DNA of 64,000 bases from Arcuatula senhousia (GCA_963971305.1 OZ020305.1:45531750-45595749), one strand, 5' to 3'. Positions 22,100-55,985 are shown, counted from the first letter of the stretch. Numbers and translations: made by a program. The notes: a model not told the origin generated them from the letters alone.

Positions 22100-23160
22100 T
22101 TTTAGAAAAAAGATTTTAGGACAAAAAGTGGCTAAAACGGGTGTATTGACAAAACTGTTGTAGAAGGTTCATTATTCATTGATTTTGAAAATTCTTTTTT
22201 TATTGAATTTCTCATTAAATTCTGCCAACTATATGTGTCAATGGTTTGATATATGTTGCACCGTTACATTGCTACAGGGGGAAAAAATGGGGGCCACACC
22301 CGAAAAATCGACTTTTTTATTTGTTGTCCGATTTTGAACTTCTTCTTTTTTTTCATTGGAATCCTTGTGAAAATCCCTGCCTGCAGTTTTAATCAGATTT
22401 GCAATATCTTGAACCATTTTTGAGAAATTAGGGGTCAAAGGCGCAAAAAATTATTTTTTTTAGTTTGTCCAGTTAAATAGTTTTACCATAAAAAATAGCT
22501 GTAGTGGACAAGCCATTTATCATGGAGTTTTAAAACATGTATAATGGTTATATCCACTAAAAGAAGGTTAGTAGTATTTGGGGTTTAAGGCCCCTACCGG
22601 TGTAGTAAAAAGGTCTAAGAGGGACTAAAACGGATGTTTTGACAAAACTGTCGAGAATGTATATTATTCATTCGATTTTGAAAATTCTTATTATGTTGAA
22701 TTGCTAATTTAATTCTGTCAACTAAATGTGTCAATGGTTTTAAAATATATTGCACATTTACCTTGTACAGGGGGGCAAAGACATGCCATGCCCATAAAAT
22801 CTTCTTTTTTTTTATTCTTGGTTCGATTTTCAATTTTTTTTTTTGCCATTGGAATCCTTGTGAAAAGTTCAGCCTTTTTTCAATCAGATTTGCAATAATT
22901 CTAACTGTTTTTGAAAAATAAGGGATAGAACGGGCCAAATATGTCAATAATATAAGACTTTTATCTATTTTATGTTGATGTAAATACATGTATACATATG
23001 TCAAGTATGCATTTAAAAGTGTGCCACATGATGCATATGTCAAAAAGCTTTATAAGTCCAGCATGGGCTGCATGTGACAAAAGCAATAGTCTATCCATAT
23101 TGGACCTCCAACGTACAGAGTTCAACTTGTTGTGGTCGTATCTTGCTGCGCTCGGCGAAG
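22100..23160 (+). repeat. Dispersed repeat family F, copy 2, with a diverged ~480-bp tandem duplication
   Basis: 22130-22450 and 22610-22940 are diverged copies of each other. Both have 'ttgacaaaactgt', 'gattttgaaaattctt', 'tgtgtcaatggttt', 'acagggggaaaaa'-like, 'ttggaatccttgtgaaaa' and 'aatcagatttgcaata' in order. The 3' part (23040-23150, the 'catgggctgcatgt' to 'gtggtcgtatc' region) matches 2985-3075. Confidence 0.65.
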
Positions 23161-25264
23161 CTTTTTATTATGTGAAGGCATATACTTTTTTAAAGAAACT
23201 ATGGAACACAATACATTTTTGTAGAACTTGTATGTAAACTGCATATTAATTTTACTCAATATAAATTCAGGCGAATTGAGGTCACACGTGAAAGTTAGTC
23301 GTTGAAGAACCAGTATAACTGTGCTACGTTTTTGAGTGTTGAAGTAAGAAAAGCATTGTTCATTCAATTGAATTGTATATCCTAAATGCGTGTTCGTGAT
23401 AAAGTCAATATTTACTTAAATAAATATTTAATAACTTTTGACACAATAATTAACATTTTAACATTAACCTGAAATAACAAAAACATGTATTAATTAAATA
23501 ACAATAATTAAATATTTACAAAATAAAAACGTCATTTTCACATTCTGTACAATTGATTCGATTAAACAATTGAATCATTTCAAGTACAATATGTTACAGT
23601 GTTTTTTTAATATACAGAAAGACAGAAATACATAAAAATAATTAATGCTATTAAAGATGAACAGTTTAACTTATTTCTTACACTTATTCTATTACAATTA
23701 CAATATAGTTATATTATAAGCACCTTCACCTATAAGGCAAGTCTTCGTCATTTCTACTAAAATTGTCTACATTTGTTACATCAAGGCACAATGACAAAGA
23801 AACAGTAGGGTAATATTGAAGTATCAGATGACGAAGACATTATATGGTTTACCAAACCAATTTCACTTTATGAAAACATGCCCCTCACAATATGAGAGGT
23901 GCGGATGACACATGTTTTGCTCTACAATATATGATACCATTTCTTATAGTCTTTCATGTGTATCCTCATTTTCTCTTCGTCAAAATATTAACTGAAATTC
24001 ATGATAAAATGCATTTTCAAATAAAATACGAATTAAAGCACATTTGTACAATTAAGACTAACAATTGTTATAGCTATAAAGATACAAAAAGTATGGAATA
24101 AATATCACACAAATGGAACATTATGAGCTTTAATTTCAATATGAAAAATCTATATTAATAACAAATTTGCTATTAAAGATTAAATGTCATATTAATATCG
24201 GTTTTTTTTTGTTTCTTTGAACTTAAAGTTTACAGACTATAACTAAACAGTCAGATTATAAACCAAACAGCATGAATATTAGATCTTAGTATTTACCACA
24301 GATCAGAGTTTCAAAGGAACTCGTTTAAGGATGGTTTTATGTAGGGCAAATAGTTCTTAACCGGGAAAAATGTTTGTAATGACTATATAATTTGGTGTAT
24401 GATTCAGCAAAGTATCAATTTTGACACAATTTTTCCACCACGAGAAGGACTTATATAAGCCACCTCTATTATTTCCCATATCTTCAATTTTGGTATATAT
24501 AAAAGTAAAACTAGTTTTCTATTGATAAATGCTGTTTTGTGTTAGATAACTATCATTTGAGCTTTGCAAACTATAGTTATCGCTTATAAACTTAGTTCAT
24601 GGACAAAACTATAGTCAGCGAGCAATAAACCCAGTTTATCAACCACAAATTTATATACAGTTGTACATGTAGTTTATCAGGTTTTAGCTACTATCGCGTG
24701 CCATACAAAATGGAGAAAAAATCTAACAGAAAGTAAACGTGCTTCATATGAAATATTAAACTTTTTTTATTAAGTAAATTAATTCATCCTGTTGCATTGA
24801 AAAAAAATAATTTAAAAAGTTACTATATTGAATTTTTCATTTAGAAAATATAGATAAACCACTAAAAATTCTATAAAAAAATGTCAGATTATAAAAAGCA
24901 CTTTATAGCAGTAAAAGATATTGCAAATAATGAGCGTAACCAATTTACAGTAATCTCGTAGAGAGATAATGCCATTACATCTCGTTTAACTCATCAAAAT
25001 TTTTTTTTTGTACCCTGAACAAAATAAGGATAAATGTGTTTTTAAAATTCTGTACTACGTTATTACCTAATTTCATCTTCTTTTACATTCGACCTTTTCT
25101 TTTCTGTTATTCTGGCATTACATTTATTGTAAGTATTTGTTTTGTTATTTCATTATTCATATTTAAGAAAAAATATATAATATTTTTCATTTTTTATACA
25201 CCCTTTTTAAATCATCTTAATATTTCAAATTGGTCAGTCTTTAAATTGTTTACATAAATATAAT
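23161..25264. other. Very AT-rich intergenic DNA
   Basis: No gene, RNA or strong repeat recognised; many short A/T palindromic stretches. Confidence 0.45.
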
Positions 25265-25997
25265 GTAATATTAAAACAAAAGAATATGGAATATGTGCCA
25301 GAAAGACACGATCCACATATTGAAATGATTTTGATGAATGTACAACAGCAAAATTTCACTGCGTGTGAAGCGATTTTCTGGATTAACCTTCATCATACAC
25401 GCTAGAAGTAGAAAACTTGGAAAACCGATAGAAAATTAGATTTGATAAAACAAAAACAGAAGCCAAAAATATCACAACAATGACCAAACAGATAAATAAA
25501 TCAAATTTTAAAGAAATAGCCAAACATTGTCAAATTTTGGAAATATGTTAACTGTGTCTTTTCAACACGTATTCCAGTACTCGAAAATATATAAGAGCAT
25601 ACAACTGAAGCACGGGGAAGCTTTATACGACCTCCACACGTCACTAAAGCCAACCTCTGAAATAATATTAAAACAAAAGAATATGGAATATGTGCCAGAA
25701 AGACACGATCCACATATTGAAATGAGTTTGATGAATGTACAACAGCAAATTTTCAATGCGTGTGAAGCGATTTTCTGGATTAAACTTCATCAGACACGCT
25801 AGAAGTAGAAAACTTGGAAATTCGATAGAAAATTAGATTTGATAAAACCAAAACAGAAGCCAAAAATATCACAACAATGACCAAACAGATAAATTTATCA
25901 AATTTTAAAGAAATAGCCAAACATTGTCAAATTTTGGAAATATGTAAACTGTGTCTTTCCAACACGTATTACAGTACCCCAAAATATATAAGAGCAT
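25265..25997 (+). repeat. 397-bp-period tandem duplication carrying a small conserved reading frame
   Basis: 25267-25600 and 25664-25997 are about 95% alike by eye, offset by exactly 397 at both ends. In each copy one plus-strand frame reads LKQKNMEYVPERHDPHIEM and then a NVQQQ-F-ACEAIFWI segment, ending TR-stop (stops near 25402 and 25800). The frame survives in both copies although the DNA has diverged. Upstream of the second copy the frame continues as HGEALYDLHTSLKPTSE. The protein family is not recognised. It may be a terminal-exon fragment of a gene or a transposon remnant. Confidence 0.6.
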
Positions 25998-27519
25998 TAT
26001 ATTGTTAAAAATATGATCAACATTTCATTTTAACAATTAACAAGAATATCTTTATTCCTTCTGACATATACATCTAGAAAAAAACCTAGAACCTTATCAG
26101 TCAGATATCTTGTGAAAATCCATGATCTTGGAAAATGAAGATTTTTCATGACATTTAAATGAATTAATTGTAATGAAAAACCATGACTTCATATAAAGTA
26201 GAACAAGGTCATGAAAATCCATGATCTTTAAATTACATTTTCGTGATGGAAATTCATGACTTGAAGATGTTGCAGTCATGAAAAATCCATCATTTTCAAA
26301 GATCATGAAAAATCATGAGTTTTAGAAAGTCATGATTTTCTATGACTTTTCATTATTTTTTTTTTCATGGAAAACCGTGACAAAATAGTTTTACATGAAA
26401 GACACCTTGGTAGAAAATGGCCGAGAAACTCAGTGTAATTGCGAGTAACTTCAAGTCCTGAGCTGTAGATGTGTTATTGAATAATTTCAAAACATCTTTA
26501 TCGACTTGGTTTTGTAAGAATTTGGTAATTTAAAGCGAAAAAATGACATTCTTGTGCACCATTGTAGGAAATTATCAAGCAGAGATCACCGATACCAATA
26601 ACCCAGATAAGCAGATATAAATCTGCAATATGAACTATAATTTGTCCTGATTTTGAACATACTATTTCTAAACAATCTAGCTTTGGATCTAAGGTGGCAT
26701 TTTGTTATACAAAAGACGAAGCCGTTGTGACATAAAAATTATACAAAAGTGTTTGAAAGTAAAGGACAGAAAGCTAAACATCATTTTGGTGTATAATTAG
26801 CTATTTGTAGATAAGACACTTCTAGACTAAAAATAACATCAAAAAATAAAAGCAATGAACAGCGTCACTCATAGTCGTACACAAAAAAAAATCGCAAACA
26901 AACTGTTAAATCTCTATTATCAAGATTATAGACAATGTACAAGAAAAAAACCTAGATCTTGATCAAATTAAACTTAATTTAACATAGCGTTACAGTTATA
27001 ATGACGCTAAAGATATGAAAGATGGTCGACAATCGTTGACTTTTGTTAGTCAGCAGCTCATTTGCCAAACTCTTGTTTGATTTTTATATGGAAATTGACC
27101 GGAATTTTGTTTTAAACTATGTGCTATAAAGCACTAAGCTTTTCGGCCTCTTCAGACACTATGACCTTTATTCAAACCATGGTAAAATTATCGACTGTCT
27201 TGGAATATGCACATATTTCAGGTATCTATTTAAACGGTTATTTTAGTTATGCTGTATATGAATATTATAATTAGTAACCCCTTTTAAGCAGCAGAAATCA
27301 CTTGTATTCCAAAAGTACAAGTACAATAAACTTCATAAATTGATTTTTGTCATTGCTTTTTACCTAGGTATCTCGTTAGCTTTGAAATGTTCAGATTTTT
27401 AAATAAATAGAACTTGCTAATCAGACAATGTTGATCCAGTCTAGATTTCTTTAACTGCTTTAATCAGGACATAGACCGCATTTGACCAATCTTTACATAT
27501 TGTTATAGCTATTGACATG
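25998..27519. other. Intergenic DNA downstream of the Trk gene
   Basis: Apart from the ATGA cluster at 26.1-26.4 kb, nothing recognised. Confidence 0.4.
26097..26395. repeat. Irregular cluster of ATGAAAATCCATGA-like motifs
   Basis: At least eight near-copies of 'catgaaaatccatga' or its reverse 'tcatggattttcatg' occur in 300 bp, in both orientations. A low-complexity, self-complementary tract. Confidence 0.6.
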
Positions 27520-27860
27520 ATAGGGGGAAGGTTGGGCCCAAAAAACTAGTTTAACCCCGCCACATATTACATGTGCCTGTCCTAAGCCAGGAATCTTTGA
27601 CAAAGCTTTCGTTTGTACTTGTCTTTTTGATGTTTTCTGTTCCTTGTTTAAGAAGGGGGTCTATCTGTGACTATTTCAGGGCTGGATTTGAATTATATGC
27701 ATCTTATTTAGACCATGGGCCAATTGCAGAACCACGAGCAGTGCCAAATGGCCTCGTTGAAGGCTGCTGGCGGTTGTCCATTGTGGTTTTTCTAAATTGC
27801 CGTTTAATTGTGGGCTGTGTCGCGTACACTTATTCCACATCTCTTTATTTTCTACTAATT
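27520..27860 (+). repeat. Dispersed repeat family B, full-length-looking copy
   Basis: Carries 'ctagtttaaccccgccaca', 'gtgcctgtcctaagccagga', 'ggctgctggcggttgtccat', 'tgtggtttttctaaattgcc' and ends 'gtgtcgcgtacacttattcc' ACATCTC. The 142-codon open frame that starts at 27573 is a by-product of this repeat. Confidence 0.75.
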
Positions 27861-28011
27861 GAAGAATACCCACTGTTTTTGAATGTTAAAATAGATATAT
27901 ATATATTAAAAAAAATAATGTTTAAACCTGAAACGGAAATTCCAAAACGATGTTGTCCATTGATGATTTTTCTTAATATAAATAATCCAATTACTCAATG
28001 ACCTATTCAAA

Positions 28012-28109
28012 GACGTCATTGCCCCCTGTTTTTGTTCTTTGTAAAACGTCAATGCCCCCTGACTTTGTTCTTTGTAAAACGTCAACATCCATTGTCATTG
28101 TTCTTTATG
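28012..28109. repeat. 33-bp tandem repeat, three units, just 3' of the Trk stop codon
   Basis: 'acgtcattgccccctgtttt' begins at 28013, with matching starts at 28046 and 28079 (exact 33-base spacing). It lies 39-136 bp downstream of the Trk stop on the minus strand, so probably in the 3' UTR. Confidence 0.8.
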
Positions 28110-28147
28110 ACCTTACCAATCTTATCATATAAATAAGAAAGTCATTA

Positions 28148-49372
<21,225 letters not shown>

Positions 49373-49754
49373 CTGGAAAAACAAAACAAAACAAAAACAT
49401 TTAGATTACGAAGACGTTAAGATAGATTTGTTACAATTTTATATGCCCCCGACTTCGGTATTGATGTTGTTTCATTATTATTATTGTTGGGGTACAAATT
49501 TTCGAGGTTTTCGTCAACCACGAAAAAAAAATCCAACGAAGTGTTATTTTTACATTGATTCATCTAAGCAATGGGAATAAACCACAAATTAAAAATCCCA
49601 CGAAACGTCTTTTTGTGGTAAACCATGATAATAAATGAATCCACAGTTAACGATAACCCTACTTTCCCAACAATGTGTAATAAATTAATAACAACGTGTC
49701 CCACAATGGCATTACTGTCGGACCATGTGATAGGAATAGCAGAGATGGGCTTAT

Positions 49755-50314
49755 GGTTAGTGAGGACACCTGTCATGTGACTAAAAACAGTTAAAAATGC
49801 AAAAAACAAGTGCAAATGTCACAAATACCCTGAAACTTGTGTAAAATAGTTTTATTAAATAAAACTTAACCAAGATTAATTAATTTTAGCACAAATTAAA
49901 CAACCATTCCTTTATAAATGATTTTTTTAAATAAAACAAGGGAGATAATCCACTAGAAAAATGACCAAAAATTTACAAAGATTTGTATTGTAGACAGAAA
50001 AATAAGCTGGTGACCCCCAGTTTTTATTGTTTTATTTCAAAATATATTGTATTGCATTGATTTTTATCCAATAAAAATAAAATTTAAATTCGTGGATTTT
50101 TTTCTGCGACAAGATTTTATGCTAATTATTTGGCCTTTCCTATATAATCTATAGTAATTTGGAAAAACTTTGAGCCTCGATTTTGGGAGAACAAGCCTGG
50201 AAAGGGGGTCCAATATTTTTACACAAGATAAAACATATACCTAATAATAATATATAAAAAAATTGGACATTTTAAATTCGGCATTATTTTTGGGGTCAGG
50301 TGTCCTCACTAACC
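49755..50314. mobile_element. 560-bp MITE with perfect 18-bp TIRs and TTAT target duplication
   Basis: Left end GGTTAGTGAGGACACCTG (49755-49772); the right end is its exact reverse complement (50297-50314). TTAT flanks both sides (49751-49754 and 50315-50318). No coding capacity. The superfamily is not assigned. Confidence 0.88.
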
Positions 50315-50318
50315 TTAT

Positions 50319-51892
50319 GTCCTTAAACCTATTTCAACCCGGTATTTTTTTTCTTGGAATGTATGTACAATACACATAATTTATACGATTTGTAATCCCA
50401 TTTTTTTTTCATCGTTCGTTAATTTGGTTGTACTAAGAGTAAATTAAAATGTGACTGAAGAGCAAAGCAATAACACATGTAGAATAATTTTAGGTGCTAC
50501 ACATTCATTATAAATTCATAATGTTGGAATGCATAAAATAAAATTTAAACCTATCATTTATTCCTTTCTCAGACAAAGGTTAAGTGCTAGGTCTGTTCAG
50601 AATCCCGTTCTTTGACTTTTCAACTAAAGTGTATCTGGATTATCTTTAGAAGGGGAAATGCGCGTCACGCGCACGTAAAATGTTTATCTGACAACTAGTT
50701 TATCTTTCAAGAATGATTAGATATTGTTTTTAATATGACTCTGTTTAATTTGGTACAAATCCATGTTACAGATATATTGGTCAATATATTCTTAAATGAA
50801 CAATTGCTAATCTAGTCTGTCCATCTGTCCATTCAATTTCTTTCACATTTTCACATGATTAAATAATTAGAAATTGTTCGATTTTTAAAAATCTATTAGC
50901 CAATTTATCTGCACCGTGGATTTATACGAAAGAGAGTAAAAGATTAATATCATTGTAGAACATACAGATACAGGTACGCGAACTGCGTACTGCGTACACA
51001 AATCTATTCAAAATACAAATTTCAGGTTTATTCGGTGGAAACAAATACAAAAAAAAATAAAAGGGTTATGTCGTACCATTGAATTTATACATTTAGAACA
51101 TTCCTTAAATAACAAATTAAGTTTATCACATCAATGTCTTCAGATTCGAAATTGATAGCTTTTACGTGCCGTTTAACATAACCATAATCAGCTGCCTACA
51201 AATATTCAGTGAAATCCAATCAAAATTGCGTACGGGAGAAACTGCTATCACTTTCTATACATTTTGACTACTAATGACCAGTGAATTACCACGATATCAA
51301 CACTTGTCAATTCTATAATTCCGGTCTAATGCCAGACAAGAAATTCCAACCGTTATCCCTGGATTACTGACAACAATATACATTCTAAACATCAGCGAGC
51401 TGTTTCAGATTGCTCCGATAATCAGTTACTATAACAGACCAATTCTAAAGACATTCAGAAAAGAAAGCAATTATATGGAGTGTAATGTATCTTTTATTTG
51501 TCTGTTCGTATTAGGCCTTTGAATTAATAACTTTAATACTTCAAGTCTTTAAAATCGTGCATTGTTTTAACATGATTTTAACATTTAGGAAATTCAATAC
51601 AGTTTCTGCGATGTTACATTGTTTTTATAAAAATTGAATCTTTTGAGTTTGTGGAAAATGAAAGATCAAATTTGAAATATAAAAGCCATTAATATGAAAT
51701 TTGATTTTTTTACTTTTATTGTTATTAACAAATCTAAAAAGCGAGCAAAAGTTAGTTGTTACATTTTGTTGTGTCTTTTCTCTATTTTGCTTAAAATATG
51801 CATATTTTATGTACGACCAAACACAATGTTGCACAATGTATCAACAAGAAAGACGGTCTTCCATGGAAGACGTATGTCGACTCGCCTCCATC
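50319..51892. other. AT-rich DNA, probably Trk intron 1 or 5' flank
   Basis: Searched for an LRRNT exon (CxxxCxC plus signal peptide) on the minus strand; none seen. Confidence 0.4.
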
Positions 51893-53428
51893 TAAAAACA
51901 AGAGGCTCCTAGGAGCCTGAATCGCTCACCTGAACTACACAGATACACATATTCTGTAGATATTATTGTGCTTAACATTATGGGATTTAAATTTCTGAAT
52001 TATCTTATAAAGTTTTCGAGACAAAGGGCTTAATAAGTGCAAAATTTGGCAAACATTACGAAAAAAGGGCAATAACTTCCACATCAGCAGTAGGATCTTT
52101 TTCAAAATTTCAGGACAGGTTGATCTTCATATGCTGATCACTTTTGATTCTTACACAATTTTGATATCTGAAACCATTTTTGAGTAATTAGCAAAAAAAC
52201 TGCAATTTACCCCCTAGGTTCTATTTTTAGCCATGGCAGCCATATTTTTTGACCAATCGAAAATCCAAACGATGGAATCGTAGCAGATATGCTATTAAAT
52301 ATGTATGCCAAGTTTAGAAGCAGTTGGTCTTATGGTGTCAGACAAGTTAATCTTTGAAATTCAGGGGAAAAGTACTGAAAAATGGTAAATTTTGTCACTT
52401 TAAGGGCAATAACTCCTAAAAGACATGGTCCTACATCTTTGACTTAATTACATGGAATGTAGATCTTGATGTGCTTAATCATATGCAACTTAAATTTTTG
52501 AAATATCTTGTATAGTTTTTAAGATATAGGGCTAAAAAGTGAAAAAAAATGAAAAAATCAAGAAAAAGGGCAATAACTCCTACATCAATTATTGGATCTT
52601 CTTGAAAATTTCAGAGCAGGTAGATCTTGAGGTGCTGATCACTTAAAATTTAGCACAATTTTGATATCTGTAACCATTTTTGAGTTATAAGCAAAAATCT
52701 GCAATTTACCCTTATGTTCTATTTTTAGCCATGGCAGCCATATTTTTTGACGAATCGAAAATCCAAATAATAGAATTGTAGCAGATTTGCTATTGAATAT
52801 GTGTGCCAAGTTTAGATGCAGTTGGTTTTATGGTGTCAGACAAGTTAATCTTTGAAATTCAGGGGAAAAGTACTGAAAAATGGTAAATTTTGTCACTTTA
52901 CGGGCCATAACTCCTAAAAGACATGATCCTACAGATTTGACCCAATTACATGAAATGTAGATCTTGATGTGCTAAATCATATGCAATTTAAATTTTTGAA
53001 TTATCTTGTATAGTTTTCAAGATATAGGGCTAAATAGGTGAAAAATTTTGAAAAAATCAAGAAAAAGGACAATAACTCCTACATCAGTTGTTGGATCTTC
53101 TTGAAAATTTCAGGGCAGGTAGATCTTGAGGTGCTGATTACTTTTACTTTCTGCCAGAATTTTGATATCTGTCACCGTTTTTGAGTTATTTGCAAAAAAT
53201 TGCAATTTACCCCTATGTTCTATTTTTAGCTTCAGCGGCCATGTTTTTTTATGAATCAAAAATCCAAACGATAGTTTTTAAGCACCCATGCCAATAAACA
53301 ACTGTACTAAGTTTGGTTGCGATTGGACTTATGGTGTCAGAGGAGTTAACGATTGAAAAAGTTAACGGACGACGGACGACGGACGGACGACGGACGCCAA
53401 GTGATGGCAATAGTCAGGTGAGCTAAAA
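51893..53428 (+). mobile_element. Tandem-core element with three ~490-bp monomers
   Basis: Begins 'acaagaggctcctaggagcc' (perfect 16-bp palindrome AGGCTCCTAGGAGCCT at about 51903) and ATCGCTCACCTG. The core has three copies of a unit of about 490-500 bp ('gggcaataactcct', 'tttttagccatggcagccat', 'gaatcgaaaatccaaa' at about 52250, 52745 and 53245). It ends in an ACGGACGACGG run, 'acgccaagtgatggcaatag' and CAGGTGAGCTAAAA. The ends match the 16.2-kb element; the monomers do not. Confidence 0.8.
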
Positions 53429-53515
53429 AATCGGTAAACAGGGAGTAGATGAATAACGAGCATCAAATCTCTTTACACTTTAAACAGTAAGAGGAAGTTA
53501 AATAAATATCAATAG

Positions 53516-53683
53516 GCTGTCACATATAGTTGCCCGGAAAACTGCAATGGACATTTTGATGGTGCCATACGACGATGGCGCTGCAAGACGAAGGATAGTT
53601 ACAAAGTTACTTTTAAATGTCGTTTTGCAACACGTTGCAGGCGACATAAAAAGTGTTTTGGGATATGTTTAGGATGGAATTAA
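53516..53683 (+). CDS. Candidate exon: short basic, 7-cysteine reading frame, unknown
   Basis: From an acceptor-like 'tcacatatag' at 53520-53529 the frame reads SCPENCNGHFDGAIRRWRCK, then TKDSYKVTFKCRFATRCRRH and KKCFGICLGWN to TAA at 53681-53683. Seven cysteines and about 14 Arg/Lys in 52 residues would suit the last exon of a secreted cysteine-rich peptide. I do not recognise the family, and it does not match the mussel defensin, mytilin or myticin cysteine patterns as I remember them. No signal-peptide exon was found nearby. Chance composition is a real alternative. Confidence 0.3.
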   Translation, partial: AVTYSCPENCNGHFDGAIRRWRCKTKDSYKVTFKCRFATRCRRHKKCFGICLGWN

Positions 53684-54412
53684 CACAGATACGTTTGTTA
53701 AAACTTATTTTCAATAATCGGCAGTAACCCGTGCTGAGCGAGCCTCATCGTCTAATAGTGTCATTCCAAGTAAAATGGAATGCAGGTGCAAGCTTAAATT
53801 CCATGTGAAGAAAACAAATTGATCTATAGACTGGTTTGTTGGTAGAAATGAATTTGTTCTATAAATAAGTTTGACAAATAACTTGTTCTGAACCCATGAG
53901 GACTCTTATAATGCAGCAAACAGTGCCCAATATTTCCAATAACATTCCTTGTACATCACAGCCAAAATTATAATAATGACCAATCTGTTATTTCTCGAGG
54001 ACTATCACTGACTGCAACTGTTCTGGGAAAGAAATGTGTCGACGTGATCTTTTGCATCTAGTGTAGACTTTCAAAAGCCCCGATTGATCTCAATTTGAAA
54101 CCTTAAGCTCGATATCATATCGACTGATAACGCCCTTGCAATAGTTTATTACGCACACTTTTATGAAAAATACAAAATAAGGCTTCAATAAATAACTTGA
54201 TTGTAAACCCGATTTTCTTTTTATCATGATATTTTTTTAACTTTAGTTAAGGATTTTTTTCTAATTCCATATTATATTAAAGTCATTTTTAACATGAACA
54301 ATGTAATCAAAGTCGCTCTACCAAAAAGGTTGTTAATGGCAAACACGTTGTGAATATGAAGAGCATAGAAAAATAAAACCAAAATATGGTATACATTTAC
54401 ACTTCTAGGAAC
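53684..54412. other. Intergenic or intronic DNA, nothing recognised
   Basis: AT-rich; no repeat or exon identified. Confidence 0.4.
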
Positions 54413-54997
54413 ACGCGAATCGATCCAGGTAACTGACTGATGGGTATTTATAGTCGCGACTAGGGGAAAGCCCCTCTGCGTCGACTTATACCAATCGGTA
54501 TAGACTCGCTATGTGCCATGGGTCGTCCAGCCCATGACACACCACCGCCAGTGTTAGCTGCTCCAGGGTATCCTTTGTTGTCGCTGGAGCAGGGCCCGTC
54601 TTCCACCACGGGGAGGTACTGGTCGGAATTCTGGAAGACCAGGTAATTTTTACTAACACTTTATATAGGCGAATAGAGTCTTAAGATTTTTACTAACATG
54701 TTAAGGATTTTTCATAACCCTAATTTTATGTAGTATGTAAAGCCGTAGTGGATCTCCATATTAACAATTTATTTACAATTGGTGTCAATGGGGAAATATT
54801 TAAGTTCCATGATTTCGACAATTCAATTATTTGACTGACGTACAATATATATTTCGAACGAGCGCAGCCTGAATGATTTTTAAGAAAAGTTATTTCATTC
54901 GATTTGCTTTGATAAGTATAAAGTTAATGCATTTGATTATATAAGAGAAATCTTTTGCGGAGTTTAGTAAAAATTACCTAGATCGATTCGCCTGTTA
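54413..54997. mobile_element. Possible ~585-bp element with ~22-bp inverted ends
   Basis: ACACGCGAATCGATCCAGGT near 54413 faces its near reverse complement 'acctagatcgattcgcctgt' near 54977-54997. The interior has a GC-rich block (54460-54640) unlike its surroundings and a second 'ccaggtaatttttactaac' end-like sequence at about 54638. Confidence 0.45.
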
Positions 54998-55507
54998 ATA
55001 GGAGTGATGTAAGAAATGATATTTTAATAAATCGTTGTATAACAGTTGATGTCATAGTAAGAATAATAATACAATAAGAATTAATGCAATATGAATAAAA
55101 GAAAAAGGGTAGGGATTTGGATAGTCATTACAATGTGTAAAAAGCACGATTTTGGTAAATTATTAGTAAGCTAGTTCAGTTCAACACTTCCATGACCATA
55201 ATGATTAAAATCAAGTAACTAAATGTATATTTTTAACATCAAGCAATTCAGCCAATTGCGACATTACAGTAGTTGAAAATTAGCTGTTGTTGCATATGTA
55301 ACATAACCCCGACAAAATTGAGTTTATCGACCCAGTACTAGTTCTAGACGATACAACTGTATAGTTACGCGAATCCTAGTTCCAAACACAAAACTGGGGT
55401 TTAGCGCCAATTTAATTGTGTCAGGTAAACTTGCATGTTCACCATTCTTCATACTGGAAAACAATTTGCCCCCACTTTTAACAACGGTAACCCACCTGTG
55501 CGAGTTC

Positions 55508-55985
55508 AGGGTGGCGAATATGCCCGCCGCAGCGCTAAGCTTGTCGGTAAAAGTCCACAAAAGAGCATTCAGAAAACCTGATATCGGGTCAGGACGCTTT
55601 GTCTACAAAGCAACTGGGATGTGTGCCCAAGGTGGTTGAATGGGACAACCCTGCCATAATGAATGCCGGGGTCGTTAGGCTATAATGCGGAAAACCTGAC
55701 CGAAAACCATGGTGGTGCACCGTTTTAGAAAAATGTCATATTCCTCGCACTTAAAAAAAAATCCTCCTGTAGCTCTCGGGAAGAGAAGGACCCGTAGTAT
55801 CCCCATGCAGGAGGCTAAATTGTCCATCCCTACCCATCATTTTCTTTTCTAGTGACAGTCAAAACCCTCCTCCCCAATTGGATTTGTGTCCCTTTTTCTC
55901 CACTTCATCATCATTTTATGTTCATTGTATCACCCCCGTCCCGGATATACCCGAAATAGTACTGCTTGGAAGTAAAGCAATAACT
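55508..55985 (+). repeat. Dispersed repeat family E, copy 2
   Basis: 'gcagcgctaagcttgtcggt', 'gctttgtctacaaagcaact', 'ggtcgttaggctataatgcg', and the end 'ttggaagtaaagcaataact' AAC match 10858-11400. Confidence 0.65.

Noticed and set aside
27573..28001. A 142-codon frame downstream of Trk
   Set aside because: The first two-thirds are repeat family B; the rest runs into the Trk 3' region on the other strand.
55324..55639. Opposed open frames around 55.3-55.6 kb considered for Trk exon 1
   Set aside because: No LRRNT cysteines or signal peptide, and the region overlaps repeat family E.
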